Shown: positions 46,295-55,065 of the stretch, piece by piece | How positions within the stretch are numbered: the stretch's first letter is position 1 | How the letters are laid out: every line of letters starts with the position of its first letter | Assembly (NCBI GenBank): GCA_947581865.1 | Contig: CANPWA010000021.1 | Span: 1-60,653, forward strand | Origin: an uncultured Acetatifactor sp. | Lineage (GTDB): Bacteria > Bacillota > Clostridia > Lachnospirales > Lachnospiraceae | Reading direction: 5' to 3' | Length of the DNA: 60,653 nt | Position numbers and translations under genes: made by a program | Notes under the pieces: generated by a model | Seen by the model: only the letters and a program-made list of their open reading frames with translations | What the model was told of the DNA's origin: nothing | Database searches by the model: none

Positions 46295-48517
46295 CTATTC
46301 CTCCAGATAAATCCGAACCCTGTTCTGGACTGCCTCCGATGCCTGCCGCACTGTTTTCTGTCCCTGGAAAAAGGGCTCCGCCTCCTCCCGGATGATCTGC
46401 AGAATGGTCTTGTCCACTGTATTTCTGACTTTGGCCGCCTCCAGCAGCTCCATGAGAAGGGCTGTCTCCTCCTCCGTGACCGGATGATAATCATAGGTTC
46501 CTCTGTCGTACTGTACCGAGCTGTATTTGGGCCAGGGCTTCCCCTCCTGATCCAAAATATATTGACCGTTGTCATCCATCTCATATTCCACGGTATAAAA
46601 CCCGGTCAAAAGCTCCTTTTGGTTTGTGGGAAACCCGTCCGTCACCTTCCGGGCAAGGTAATACTCAATAAAACTCCACGCAGCATCCTTATGTTCCGAC
46701 TGCGCACTCAGGGCATAGGCATCGCCTGTCTCCAGAAGATGCCCCCCGCTTCCGTCCGCTGTGGGGTACCCTATAAAGGTGACCGCCTCGTCTCCATAAA
46801 GCCCGGCAAAGAACTGAAGGTCATGGATATCGGCAAGACGGACCTCATACAAAATACAATCGCTGCCCCTGTCATAGGAGATGACATCACCACTCAAATC
46901 TGCCGGAAATCCGGCGATAAACGAAAGAACCCTTTGAAATTCCTCCGAGTCAAAATGACAGGTCTTCTCCTCAGGATCTATAAAGACATCCTGTCCAAAC
47001 TGCATACAGCCGGTCAGCGCCATGTTCCTCTGCTGATATATCCCGGAAAAGAGCTTTTGCCCGGGATGCCCCTCTGCGCAGTCCAGCATCTCCTCCAGCG
47101 TCCAGCTCCCGCGCTCTCCGACTTCCGCTGCCCTGCCGGTGAATGTCTGCAATGTCACAGACCGGGGGATCGCCACCAGGATTCCGTCATAAGTATAACT
47201 TTCCAAAATGTTTTCCAAATAGTCTTCGCGGGCAAGCATACTGCTTTTCTCCAGATAAGGAGTGATATCCTCGAACACACCGTTTCCCGTCAGCGCCTCC
47301 GCGTCCAGCCCGGACAGATTCAGAATATCGGGACAGCCATCCCCGGAGACAATATCCGCATTTAAAGCAGTGACCGCATCGGTGTAATCGTAATCCGGCT
47401 CTTTCAGATAGGTCCGTATGCTCACGCGGCAATCCGGGCTTTGACGGTTAAAACCGCTCACCGCCGCTTCCAGCTCTCCGGATGTCTGCAGCGTCCCAAG
47501 CACCAGCTCCGTCTTTTCGGGCAGCGCCCGCGCATCCTGTTTTGTCATGGAGACCAGATATCTGCATCCCGCGATCCGATCATAAAACAGCGCCCGGAAA
47601 CCGTCATCCTCTGTGGAACACACTGCCAGCACACTCTCCCCATTGATGTCACTGTCCATCCATTCCAGCAGCCGCTCTGAGGTCTGCGTATCCAGACTGT
47701 AGCCATACAGCCCGATACTGTCGCCGGTCACAAAGTCATATTCCGTCCCCTCAGAGAAAAACCAACTCACTCCGTTGTCCGGAAAGCCGAAATAGATCTC
47801 CTCCGCCTGCCGGGTATCGTAATCCAGTTTCGCCAGGCTTTTCCCCTGATCCCCGGCGCCCTGGAAACTCACATAGACCGCTCCGTCCCTGCCCACCCCG
47901 GCGCCGCACACATGGTCACAATCCGTCAGGACCACCTCTCCGGAAAGCGTACCGTCCGCTGCGATCAAAAGCACCTTCTCCTCATAGGGCAGATACATTC
48001 TCTTTTCTTTATCCACTATGGGCGCATTCGAGGTGACGCGCAGCCCATAATCCGATAAATTTAAGATCATCTGATCCTTTCCCTGCCCGTCAAACACATG
48101 AATCTGCGCGCATGGGGCGAAAGACTCCTCATCCTCCCCGGCGCGGGGATAATATGCCGCATATACCCAGCCGTCCTCCGTCACAAAAAAATCATATAAC
48201 GTACCGCCTCCCCAGCCGAGAAACATCCGGCGCACGGTCTGCTTCTGGTCAGGCGAATACTCACAGATAAAACAGCCTGCGGGCTCCTCTTTCTCCGGAA
48301 GCTCCATGAGACCATAGTACAGGGAATCCCCCACGATCTTGGGGCTGTAAATATTGCAATTCTCCGGAAAATCCACCTCCGTAAATTCCGGCACATAGAC
48401 AGATCCCGCTTCCTCCCGGACCTCTTCCCTCTGCGCGCAGGCGCCAAAAAGGGACAGACAGGATAAAACGAAAACCATCAGAAAAACGACTGAGCCCCCC
48501 GACCTGTTTCCTGCCAT
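46295..48517 (-). CDS. Chimeric lipoprotein: propeller-like domain plus extracellular solute-binding domain
   Basis: A 740-residue lipoprotein with the lipobox LFGAC near residue 27. Residues about 45-340 hold repeated short beta units such as GDSLYYGLMELPE, DGWVYAAYYPRAG and DGAVYVSFQGAG, suggestive of a beta propeller. From KTELVLGTLQTSGELEAAVS (about 345) on, it resembles family 1 extracellular binding proteins (SGDGCPDILNLSGLDAEALT, HKDAAWSFIEYYL). No permease or ATPase lies nearby, so it may sense rather than import. GGGAGG precedes the ATG. Confidence 0.78.
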   Translation of the reverse strand: MAGNRSGGSVVFLMVFVLSCLSLFGACAQREEVREEAGSVYVPEFTEVDFPENCNIYSPKIVGDSLYYGLMELPEKEEPAGCFICEYSPDQKQTVRRMFLGWGGGTLYDFFVTEDGWVYAAYYPRAGEDEESFAPCAQIHVFDGQGKDQMILNLSDYGLRVTSNAPIVDKEKRMYLPYEEKVLLIAADGTLSGEVVLTDCDHVCGAGVGRDGAVYVSFQGAGDQGKSLAKLDYDTRQAEEIYFGFPDNGVSWFFSEGTEYDFVTGDSIGLYGYSLDTQTSERLLEWMDSDINGESVLAVCSTEDDGFRALFYDRIAGCRYLVSMTKQDARALPEKTELVLGTLQTSGELEAAVSGFNRQSPDCRVSIRTYLKEPDYDYTDAVTALNADIVSGDGCPDILNLSGLDAEALTGNGVFEDITPYLEKSSMLAREDYLENILESYTYDGILVAIPRSVTLQTFTGRAAEVGERGSWTLEEMLDCAEGHPGQKLFSGIYQQRNMALTGCMQFGQDVFIDPEEKTCHFDSEEFQRVLSFIAGFPADLSGDVISYDRGSDCILYEVRLADIHDLQFFAGLYGDEAVTFIGYPTADGSGGHLLETGDAYALSAQSEHKDAAWSFIEYYLARKVTDGFPTNQKELLTGFYTVEYEMDDNGQYILDQEGKPWPKYSSVQYDRGTYDYHPVTEEETALLMELLEAAKVRNTVDKTILQIIREEAEPFFQGQKTVRQASEAVQNRVRIYLEE

Positions 48518-48578
48518 ACACTACCCTCCCATTTGCCGTAAGATGCCTCATCAACCCAGAACCGGATCTGTGAAATTT

Positions 48579-48584
48579 ATTATA
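48579..48584 (-). promoter_or_regulatory. Extended -10 element for the lipoprotein and helicase genes
   Basis: TGC precedes TATAAT on the minus strand, about 60 bases before the lipoprotein start. The -35 region 17 bases upstream (TGGCGG) is poor. It would drive both the lipoprotein and the coupled helicase. Confidence 0.5.
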
Positions 48585-48635
48585 GCACCTATGCCGTCCT
48601 TCCGCCACAGGAAAATATGCTTCCCCTGCGGTATA

Positions 48636-49151
48636 CTAATCCACCTCCACCGTAAAGGTGAGCGTGTCGGTGTAGTTTCCCGCATATAGGACATGATCCT
48701 TTTGCAGATCCGTGATAAAGCTGAGAACCACCCAGCCCGAGTTCTCCCCGGCCGCCACGGTCAGTATCGTATCCTGACTCTCCGTGAGGACATCATTATG
48801 ATTGACCTTAAGATAGTATTCTATATACCCTTTGCCATACACCATTTTAAAGTTATTCAGACTTGTAAGATTGATATTGACAGAACTTCCCTCATTGAGC
48901 ACCACATCGCTTACCAGAAGCGATCTTTCCACCTCTTTTTCCGTCTCCGAAAATGTCACACTGGCGGGAATCGTCACGGTATAGCTCACCCCTGCGTTAT
49001 AGTTTACCGTAATGTCGCTGTTCTTCCCCTGGGAATCCTGCGTTATTGTCTCCCCTGCCGCCAGCGATAGGGTCATACTGCTGACAGTAAAAAATACAAG
49101 CAAACCGGCTGACAACATCTTTTTCACTTTTATTCTTCCCTTCCAATACAT
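48636..49151 (-). CDS. Secreted beta-rich protein of unknown function
   Basis: A protein of 171 residues from the ATG at 49151, or 163 from a GTG at 49127. A signal peptide (KKMLSAGLLVFFTVSSMTLS, cleavage after SLAAG or nearby) is followed by a beta-rich domain with YNAGVSYTVTIPASVTFSET and AGNYTDTLTFTVEVD at the end. This resembles the C-terminal-type domains of secreted Firmicutes surface proteins such as WxL-like families, but no WxL motif is present. It is 21 bases after 49173-49745 and likely cotranscribed. Confidence 0.68.
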   Translation of the reverse strand: MYWKGRIKVKKMLSAGLLVFFTVSSMTLSLAAGETITQDSQGKNSDITVNYNAGVSYTVTIPASVTFSETEKEVERSLLVSDVVLNEGSSVNINLTSLNNFKMVYGKGYIEYYLKVNHNDVLTESQDTILTVAAGENSGWVVLSFITDLQKDHVLYAGNYTDTLTFTVEVD

Positions 49152-49172
49152 TTTCCCGATGCCTTCTCCCGT

Positions 49173-49745
49173 TTATCTGACAATCAGTTTCATCTTCATA
49201 TCAGCATTATTGGTAGGCGTCCTCTCCTCATTCATGCGATACGGCTGAACATGGACCACCGCATTATACACTCCCTTTTCCAGCTCACGGGAAAGTGTTA
49301 CGCTGCTGATGCGTTTGCCCGGCTCGACCAGACCGGATGTGTACAGAACCTCGTAATCCTGCCCGTTATCATTGTACAGCCTGAGTTCAAAAGTCAGATA
49401 ATACAGCTGCGCATTTTCCTCCGGATTCACAAAATCCACTGCCGCTTCCTTTGTGTCCGCGGAAATTGTCAGGGCTTCCCTGCCGATGATCACCACACCC
49501 TGCTCCGAAATATCATTATTCTCATAGTGCGGAGCCTTCTTGGCATCCTTATCGATCACCAGCTCTACCCCGCTGTTGACCTGTCCTGCGGAAACGCCAA
49601 TCTGCCCCTTCCCCTTGTCATGCTTTTGTCCCCAGATCAGACCGATACCCATCACGATCCCGAACATCAATATCAACAGCAACAGCAAAAAGATAAGCCC
49701 TTTCCTCCTGCCGGTTTCTTCCTTCTCTTCGCCTATCGCACTCAT
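49173..49745 (-). CDS. Membrane-anchored protein of unknown function
   Basis: A 190-residue protein with a short charged N-terminus (MSAIGEEKEETGRRKG), one membrane helix (LIFLLLLLILMFGIVMGIGL) and a beta-rich extracytoplasmic domain ending NNADMKMKLIVR. The start at 49745 follows GGAGGAGG at five bases. Its outer domain has a pattern like surface adhesin subunits. It precedes the secreted protein at 48636-49151, and the two probably act together. No family is recognised. Confidence 0.68.
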   Translation of the reverse strand: MSAIGEEKEETGRRKGLIFLLLLLILMFGIVMGIGLIWGQKHDKGKGQIGVSAGQVNSGVELVIDKDAKKAPHYENNDISEQGVVIIGREALTISADTKEAAVDFVNPEENAQLYYLTFELRLYNDNGQDYEVLYTSGLVEPGKRISSVTLSRELEKGVYNAVVHVQPYRMNEERTPTNNADMKMKLIVR

Positions 49746-49900
49746 TGGGTCCTCCTCCGGCACAATGATAATGTCCAAATTTCGCTCCCTGTCACTGCCG
49801 GAACGGTTGTTTCCCTATATGTTATGACGATATATGACAACCTGTTACATAGAATCACAAATTTTGCGCAGACCACTAGTATCCCTGTCCCTATAAGACA

Positions 49901-49932
49901 AAAGCCACTCTGCAATGACAGAGTGACCTTTT
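49901..49932 (-). terminator. Bidirectional terminator after the HAD gene
   Basis: CACTCTG and CAGAGTG (49906-49925) pair around a 6-nt loop. The minus strand continues GGCTTTTGT and the plus strand ACCTTTTT, so it can act both ways. It resembles the terminator at 54932-54958 (both read GTCACTC...GTGGCT on the minus strand). Confidence 0.7.
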
Positions 49933-49957
49933 TATCTGTTGAAATTATTTTATAATT

Positions 49958-50467
49958 TTACGCCAGCAACATTTTTTCTGCAGTTTCAATATCCTGCTTT
50001 GTCAAACCCACTGTTTGATCGGTTTTAATTTGATGTTTGAGAACCAGCTCATTATGTAAGTCCAAATCATCAATTACAATCCATTTTTCTATCCCCTCGT
50101 GTAATTCAAGCCAGCTCAAAATTTCATTTGCCTTTATCAGGCTGAATTTTTTTGTCTTTTTTATATCTTCTGTTGCAAAGTCTGGCATCACATCAAATAT
50201 CTTCATACCACATTCCTGAAACAGTTCTGCCAATTTTGCAGATTAAGTCCTTAAGGGCTCAATATGATCATCAAACCAAAATCTCCATCCTGAATGTAAC
50301 ACAATTTTCGCACCGGTATTCTTAATAAGTCCCCCTAATAATATAACCTTATCTTTATCGATTAAAGTTCCATCACTGATCTCCCGCTGGTGAGAGTCAT
50401 TCCAAAAACGGGAATTTAACACGCCATCTATATCTAAAAATATTATTCTATTATTTTCCATATTCAT
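49958..50467 (-). pseudogene. HAD domain gene interrupted by an in-frame TAA
   Basis: Read through a single stop, this is a 169-residue HAD-fold protein of the SAK-type phosphatase group. RIIFLDIDGVLNSRFWND at the N-terminus has the DxD motif, SGWRF follows, and EGIEKWIVIDDLDLHNELVL near the end is the second acidic motif. TAA at 50243-50245 splits it into 74 and about 91 codons in the same frame (EPLRT stop SAKLAELFQ). Both halves look otherwise intact, so the mutation is probably recent. A separate restart at an ATG near 50233 would lack the catalytic aspartates. Confidence 0.75.
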
Positions 50468-50508
50468 AAACCCTCAGTGTGCTCTTTGCTGTTCTCAACT
50501 CTATTTGT

Positions 50509-50647
50509 TTAAGTTATATGCAAATACCGCAGCAGCGAAGCATCCAAGATCACTGTGTCATATCCTTTTGCATATTGTTCTGATAGTCGTGTGCAGAACA
50601 TCACGTATTGCATCCGCCATACAGGAAGCGGCTGTTATATATTTCAT
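50509..50647 (-). pseudogene. Frameshifted short ORF
   Basis: After GGAGG an ATG begins MKYITAASCMADAIRDVLHT, ending at a stop soon after. A +1 shift continues coherently as LSEQYAKGYDTVILDASLLR and ends YLHIT. The two pieces together look like one small protein with a frameshift near TATCAGAACA. I do not recognise the family. Confidence 0.4.
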
Positions 50648-50680
50648 ATCTTCCTCCGTAACCCAAAAGCGTTATCACGC

Positions 50681-51442
50681 TTACTTCCACATTTCATATG
50701 CGATATAGGTATGGCTGTAATGATAACCCAGTTTTTCAGCTAAAGCAACCGACCATTTATTTTGCGCATCCCAACTGGGATACAGATTCCGTTTCAGACA
50801 TTCCAGAACCAGCTTTGCCGCACATGCCGTCGCCAGCCCCTTCCGTCTGTACTCCTCCTTTGTATCCACTTCAACCTCAATTCCGCCTGCATAGCTTGAA
50901 TAGGAAGATGCGCCGGATACCACCTCTCCATTATAAACTGCCACGATTCCAAGACCATATTTCCGATATTCCTCATAAGTTTGATAGCCTTGCACAAAGT
51001 CAACGGACCAGTCATATTTCATACATTGCTGATAAAGTTCCTTATCAATGAACTTTAATTCATAGTCCTTGCTTAACTGCCCAACCAATGAATTTAAATT
51101 TTTTATATCGAATATATCTTTTTCCTTCTTAATAGCATAACGTTCTACGCACCTGCTTTTCTCTTTTCCGATTTTCTCAAATATTTTATGCCACAAAGCA
51201 TCCCTCGCAGTAATAATGGCAAAAGAATCTACTTTCTCATCATACCAATCCGCCACAAGCGCTTCATTCGGTTTTCCGGCTGCAAAAGCAAAACAGTTCA
51301 CATACACAATGACAGATTGTGGATTTTCAGGGTTATCTGTGTATGCCTCTCCCATGACCTTTTGAAAGCACGACCAGATCATGCTTTCTTCCCATCCTTC
51401 ATACAAAGAAACGATTGTCGATAAATCTTTTACCTTGTTCAT
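50681..51442 (-). CDS. GNAT family acetyltransferase
   Basis: A 253-residue acetyltransferase of the Clostridium-type GNAT group. The C-terminal GNAT fold has GIVAVYNGEVVSGASSYSSY and the acetyl-CoA-binding EVDTKEEYRRKGLATACAAK, followed by YPSWDAQNKWSVALAEKLGY. The N-terminal 120 residues, with YVNCFAFAAGKPNEALVADW, are a family extension. It lies in an AT-richer region of accessory genes. The substrate is unknown. Confidence 0.82.
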   Translation of the reverse strand: MNKVKDLSTIVSLYEGWEESMIWSCFQKVMGEAYTDNPENPQSVIVYVNCFAFAAGKPNEALVADWYDEKVDSFAIITARDALWHKIFEKIGKEKSRCVERYAIKKEKDIFDIKNLNSLVGQLSKDYELKFIDKELYQQCMKYDWSVDFVQGYQTYEEYRKYGLGIVAVYNGEVVSGASSYSSYAGGIEVEVDTKEEYRRKGLATACAAKLVLECLKRNLYPSWDAQNKWSVALAEKLGYHYSHTYIAYEMWK

Positions 51443-51461
51443 TTCTACAAATTCTTCTCAT

Positions 51462-51863
51462 CTATAAATTCTTTTCCATACATAATGATTCCGGCATATT
51501 GACATATGGGTCATAATTAGGGATCACCTCAAAACCCAATTTGCGATATAAGGCACAGGATTCTGTCAACAGCTCTCCCGTCTCAAGCATCATTCTCCTA
51601 TATCCCAACTCCATTGCCCATTCTATCAATAAAGAAACAAGCCTGCTGCCAATGCCCCGTCCCTGATATTCAGGACGTACAAACACCCTCTTTAGTTCCA
51701 CCGTTTCTTCATCATATTTCCTGATTGCACCGCCGCCAATCGCCGTATTATTTATCTTTTTCCCCACACGCCTGTCCAAATCCCTGTCGAGAAGTCTGCA
51801 ATTCTCTATAAAATCCGTATTTTTACCATCTGTTCTGACAAAATCCACGAAAAATCTCCTCAT
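51462..51863 (-). CDS. GNAT family acetyltransferase, shortened
   Basis: A 133-residue GNAT protein: [20 protein letters not shown] is the acetyl-CoA loop and [20 protein letters not shown] follows. The N-terminal strands look shortened: [20 protein letters not shown] joins directly to [15 protein letters not shown], where relatives usually have some 25-30 more residues between. This may be an internal deletion, so activity is uncertain. It is divergent from nothing close by. Confidence 0.65.
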   Translation of the reverse strand: MRRFFVDFVRTDGKNTDFIENCRLLDRDLDRRVGKKINNTAIGGGAIRKYDEETVELKRVFVRPEYQGRGIGSRLVSLLIEWAMELGYRRMMLETGELLTESCALYRKLGFEVIPNYDPYVNMPESLCMEKNL

Positions 51864-51907
51864 ACTTTAAATTGATATGTTAAATATATTACTTCTCTAA
51901 AAATCCC

Positions 51908-52053
51908 TTATACCCACTTATGTACCTGTTTAGAAAAAATGTTTTTATGTGATTCCAGGGGCGTTTTCAGTAGTTTTGCACTTGTTACATGCCGTGTGTC
52001 TGACGATTGACGGATTTTTGTCATCATGGTGGTATCACGAAGCGAATTGCGTC
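51908..52053 (-). repeat. Coding-like repeat A, similar to 55066-55196
   Basis: This segment aligns without gaps over about 110 bases with 55087-55196 at roughly two thirds identity. On the minus strand both stay open in the same frame: here RNSLRDTTMMTKIRQSSDTR and LLKTPLESHKN, there RNSSCDNTMITKNSKTSDTK and VLKTSLKSYKS. Gapless divergence in one open frame suggests a shared coding origin. No start with a ribosome site is seen. Confidence 0.5.
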
Positions 52054-52082
52054 AGATTGCCTGATCACTGTTTAGGCAATCT
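52054..52082. repeat. 9-bp inverted repeat
   Basis: AGATTGCCT (52054-52062) and AGGCAATCT (52074-52082) are perfect inverted arms around 11 bases. No T-run follows on either strand. It borders repeat A. Confidence 0.5.
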
Positions 52083-52100
52083 TATACTTATAACTCCGTT

Positions 52101-52320
52101 TTAATCATCTTCTGGCAAATTTATAGAGTTACAATAAACTATATTGTTGGTGTTCCCCTCTGCCACTATATAGCTTGTATCTGTAAGCATTTTAAAATAT
52201 CTTCGCACTGTCGCGGCAGACTTCCCGGTAATAGTTTCGGCTTCTTTAGGAGTAATTTCTCCATGTTCTTCTATAAAGCTAACAATTATACTGACTTTAT
52301 TATAATATTTTTTAAAACTT
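52101..52320 (-). pseudogene. C-terminal winged-helix fragment of an ATP-binding protein
   Basis: About 71 codons open in one frame: VSIIVSFIEEHGEITPKEAE followed by TITGKSAATVRRYFKMLTDT and YIVAEGNTNNIVYCNSI. This is the winged-helix tail found at the end of AlbA/RecG-like ATP-binding proteins such as the two at 55391 and 58485. The rest of the gene is absent; the frame is broken by a stop near 52325, next to the transposase remnant. Confidence 0.55.
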
Positions 52321-52885
52321 ATAATTCACCATCACAAGAGATGCCCCTTCTCTTTTCCACATATACCCATCTGCCCAATTTGGAGTATAACACAAAATGA
52401 CAGGAGTTTCTTCAAATACCGGATGTTCCAGCCCTTCCGGAGGCTCCGGCAGCTCAAGCCCCTGCGACCGGTAGGGCAGCAGCCCCTCCCGGTTGTTCTC
52501 ATAATACCTCAGCAAATCTTCCGCATCCGCGATCTCTTCCTCTTCCCCCAGGCTGTCCTTATAGATCTCCAGATACCGGAACATCTCGTCTATCTTTTCT
52601 TCCTCCAGCAGTTCCAGGTTCTCATCCAGAAGATATACAAAGCGCTTTTCATTGATCCCGTCCATTCCCTCATAGACGTTCCTCCGGTAGTCCCCTTCCC
52701 CAAAAAAGATCTTTATGGCAGTGCGTCGCAGACCTTTGTTCCGGTATCTTGCCTTATCACGCTGTTCCGTCAGCTGCTTGTCATACCGTTCAAGGATCTC
52801 CTTTGTGAGCTCCCGGCAGATCTGACGGTCCCATTCGTAATTTTTTCTCCAAGTCCTTGAAACTCAGCCCGTTATCCTTTATCAT
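52312..52885 (-). pseudogene. ISLre2 family transposase remnant
   Basis: The N-terminal part reads MIKDNGLSFKDLEK, then after a frameshift in the A-run at 52841-52846, YEWDRQICRELTKEILERYD and RRTAIKIFFGEGDYRRNVYE, a typical ISLre2 (UPF0236) N-terminus. It then jumps in frame from YLLDENLELL to EKIDEMFRYLEIYKDSLGEE and RYYENNREGLLPYRSQGLEL, which normally lie about 270 residues later. The C-terminus after PEPPEGLE is not transposase-like. So the copy has a frameshift, an in-frame internal deletion and a replaced end. Confidence 0.7.
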
Positions 52886-52981
52886 AATCCTATCATACAG
52901 CTCCTTACGTTTAGTCTCGGCAACTTAATCATAAGGCAGATCTGTATGATAGGGAAGGGGTCTCGACCTCTTCTTTTTTTT

Positions 52982-53005
52982 TTTGCCAATGAAAATTATA
53001 CTCTA
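52982..53005. repeat. 24-bp dispersed repeat, copy 2
   Basis: Identical to 555-578. It lies about 100 bases upstream of the ISLre2 remnant, preceded on the plus strand by a longer poly-T. It includes TATAAT on the minus strand and might be a terminal or promoter part of the insertion sequence. The interval 52886-53166 holds no other supported feature. Confidence 0.7.
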
Positions 53006-53166
53006 TGCTGCACACCGCTCCGGCATGCTCCCCTCCGTATGTACCGATTTTCTGTATTGTGCTTCCCTGGAGCATGTGGCTTCTCTGCCCCATCCATTAC
53101 ATAATACATAGTTTGCAGCACCAATTTTGCCTGCATCCATTTGTTCCGCATCATTTTTGTCTCGAT

Positions 53167-53868
53167 TTATTTGGAAGCCATCTTATATACATCTTCCTCC
53201 AGCGCTTTCCTGCGGCGATGTTCATGTGCTATTTCTTCCTGGATCTCATCCATACGCCGGAAGATATCCAGTATGACTTCCTGCTCATTTTCCGGCTGCA
53301 AGTTCATTTCCTGCTGTTCTCTTTTTTTGATCTCCTTTCTGAAAAGCGTCTTAAAAATAACCCTCACGATGGGCTGTATGAAAAACAACTGTGTAAAAAA
53401 CGCAAACGGGAAATTAAAGCAGACCAGTTTTAACCAATTTGCAAGCAATGTAACAATGTGAAAACCCGTATAGTAGGGATAATAGAGAAACGCCGCAATA
53501 AAGCTCATCGCAGGGCACATAATACCGACCGTTGCGCAGATGATCGCCGTTTCAAATATCATCGGATGGTTCTTGGCAGGGTTAAATATCCTGCTTGCCA
53601 GTTGAAAAGAAGCGGGGCTTCCCACAAGATTTTCCAGCAAATATGCGAGGCAGAACTCAATAAGGATGCACGCCCAAAGAGGCAGATATGTACCGCACAT
53701 ATAAACCCCTCCCTGTTTGTTAAGCGCCTCGATGACGCCTGCGGTTTGGTTCATCTCTATCAGGGCACTTCCGTTTACTACATACAAACTGTAAAACACA
53801 TAAGCATGTACCGTTATCACCACTGTGATAAACGCATACACCATTCTTTGAAATTGATTTCTTGGCAT
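53167..53868 (-). CDS. DUF2798 membrane protein
   Basis: A 233-residue protein with four hydrophobic segments, in two DUF2798-like pairs: FQRMVYAFITVVITVHAYVF and FETAIICATVGIMCPAMSFI among them. A charged coiled tail follows (KKREQQEMNLQPENEQEVIL and IAHEHRRRKALEEDVYKMAS). Function unknown. I chose the ATG at 53868 (MPRNQFQRM), after AGGAGG, since the upstream 41 residues of open frame look non-coding. Its promoter is at 54004-54032. Confidence 0.8.
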   Translation of the reverse strand: MPRNQFQRMVYAFITVVITVHAYVFYSLYVVNGSALIEMNQTAGVIEALNKQGGVYMCGTYLPLWACILIEFCLAYLLENLVGSPASFQLASRIFNPAKNHPMIFETAIICATVGIMCPAMSFIAAFLYYPYYTGFHIVTLLANWLKLVCFNFPFAFFTQLFFIQPIVRVIFKTLFRKEIKKREQQEMNLQPENEQEVILDIFRRMDEIQEEIAHEHRRRKALEEDVYKMASK

Positions 53869-54003
53869 AATAAATTTTCTCCTCCTGTTTGGGCGCAAAA
53901 AAACACATACAGCCGCCTGACGCCGTAAAACATACTCTGTGATCAGATTTACGTGCCAAGCACTACATGTGTCATTATGCGCAGTATTCATTTTTCATTT
54001 GAC

Positions 54004-54032
54004 AGGATACCACAGTTTCTTTTGAAAAGCAA
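54004..54032 (-). promoter_or_regulatory. Promoter of the DUF2798 gene
   Basis: TTGCTT (54027-54032) and TATCCT (54004-54009) on the minus strand are 17 bases apart, with TGG before the -10 box. Confidence 0.6.
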
Positions 54033-54088
54033 GCGTTTTCGCCGGCGCCCACACAAATAAATGATTAAAAAATAGAAAAAACGACTGA

Positions 54089-54595
54089 CTAAATCAGATA
54101 TATATGATCAGTTAAGATTAACGCAAAACCAATTACACAGAATAGTATACCTCCTATGGAAAAGCCCAGCCCTAGCATCTTATACCCTTTCCCACTTGAT
54201 AAGGAAGCCTTTTGAGGGTTATTCACATTATAATATACCGGCACTGTTTTCCCCAGTTTTTTTTGAGCAATCCCTTTGTTATAGGACAATCCGCTGGCTC
54301 TGGAATACGTTCTTCCATCCACAACATATTGAAACACGGGCGCATACATATTACTATGTTGGTTATAAATTCCGGTATTTGTATTCATATGAATATGAAG
54401 CTTACGATCTTCTTGGGAATTTGTAACCTCCTTTTCTGCCCGATGATTATACTGAGCTGCTAAACTCGTGATATCTATAATCACTCCCGTTGTCTTTCCT
54501 GCATATCGGGCAAGATGTCTCCAACAGATAACAAAAATGATACCCACCAGCAACAAAATCAATCCCATTATTAAAAATATACTTCCCGCTATCAC
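54089..54595 (-). CDS. DUF3592-like membrane protein
   Basis: A 168-residue protein with helices at residues about 3-26 and 140-163, and an extracytoplasmic middle part with APVFQYVVDGRTYSRASGLS and GKTVPVYYNVNNPQKASL. That middle pattern (V.Y.V.G..Y and V.YNP.NP..A) is typical of DUF3592. Function unknown. It stands alone, with no close neighbours. Confidence 0.75.
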   Translation of the reverse strand: MIAGSIFLIMGLILLLVGIIFVICWRHLARYAGKTTGVIIDITSLAAQYNHRAEKEVTNSQEDRKLHIHMNTNTGIYNQHSNMYAPVFQYVVDGRTYSRASGLSYNKGIAQKKLGKTVPVYYNVNNPQKASLSSGKGYKMLGLGFSIGGILFCVIGFALILTDHIYLI

Positions 54596-54926
54596 GTTCT
54601 ACCTCCCTATTGCACACAAATACATACATTTTCATTTTTCCCATTTTGTGAATCACACATGTTGGGATTCCAGTTTGTTCTCTGAGCTGCGTTTTGCTCA
54701 TCCTCTTATCTATCAGCAATTTCCAAAGTCTATTTTAATCGACTTTCATCACAATCTCACCCTTGCCAAACTTCCTCTTTTTCAGTTCCATCATTATACC
54801 AAATAATATTCAATATTTCAATTCACAAGATATTCTTTAACTGCCTACATTTCGCCAGCATTTCCGCCAGTACTCTCACAAATATTTGATCAAACCCATC
54901 TCTATACAATCAAGCACCCACAACGC

Positions 54927-55060
54927 CAAAAGAGCCACCCCGCAATACGGAGTGACTCCCCTCCTCTTTGGTAAAACATCTCTATTGCACCTTAGCAATC
55001 AAATTACTCAATGATACTAGCCACACGACCAGAACCAACGGTACATCCACCCTCACGGAC
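54927..55060 (-). pseudogene. tuf: 3' fragment of tuf (EF-Tu) with its terminator
   Basis: On the minus strand, VREGGCTVGSGRVASIIE and a TAA (55004-55060) match the last 18 residues of EF-Tu. 45 bases later comes a strong terminator, GAGTCACTCCG/CGGGGTGGCTC (54932-54958) with TTTT. The rest of tuf is missing; upstream the frame continues into repeat B without a stop. One residue of the tail (Cys for Arg) differs from the usual sequence. It is a displaced fragment, perhaps left by recombination or by integration at a tuf 3' end. Confidence 0.65.
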
Positions 55061-55065
55061 TTTTG

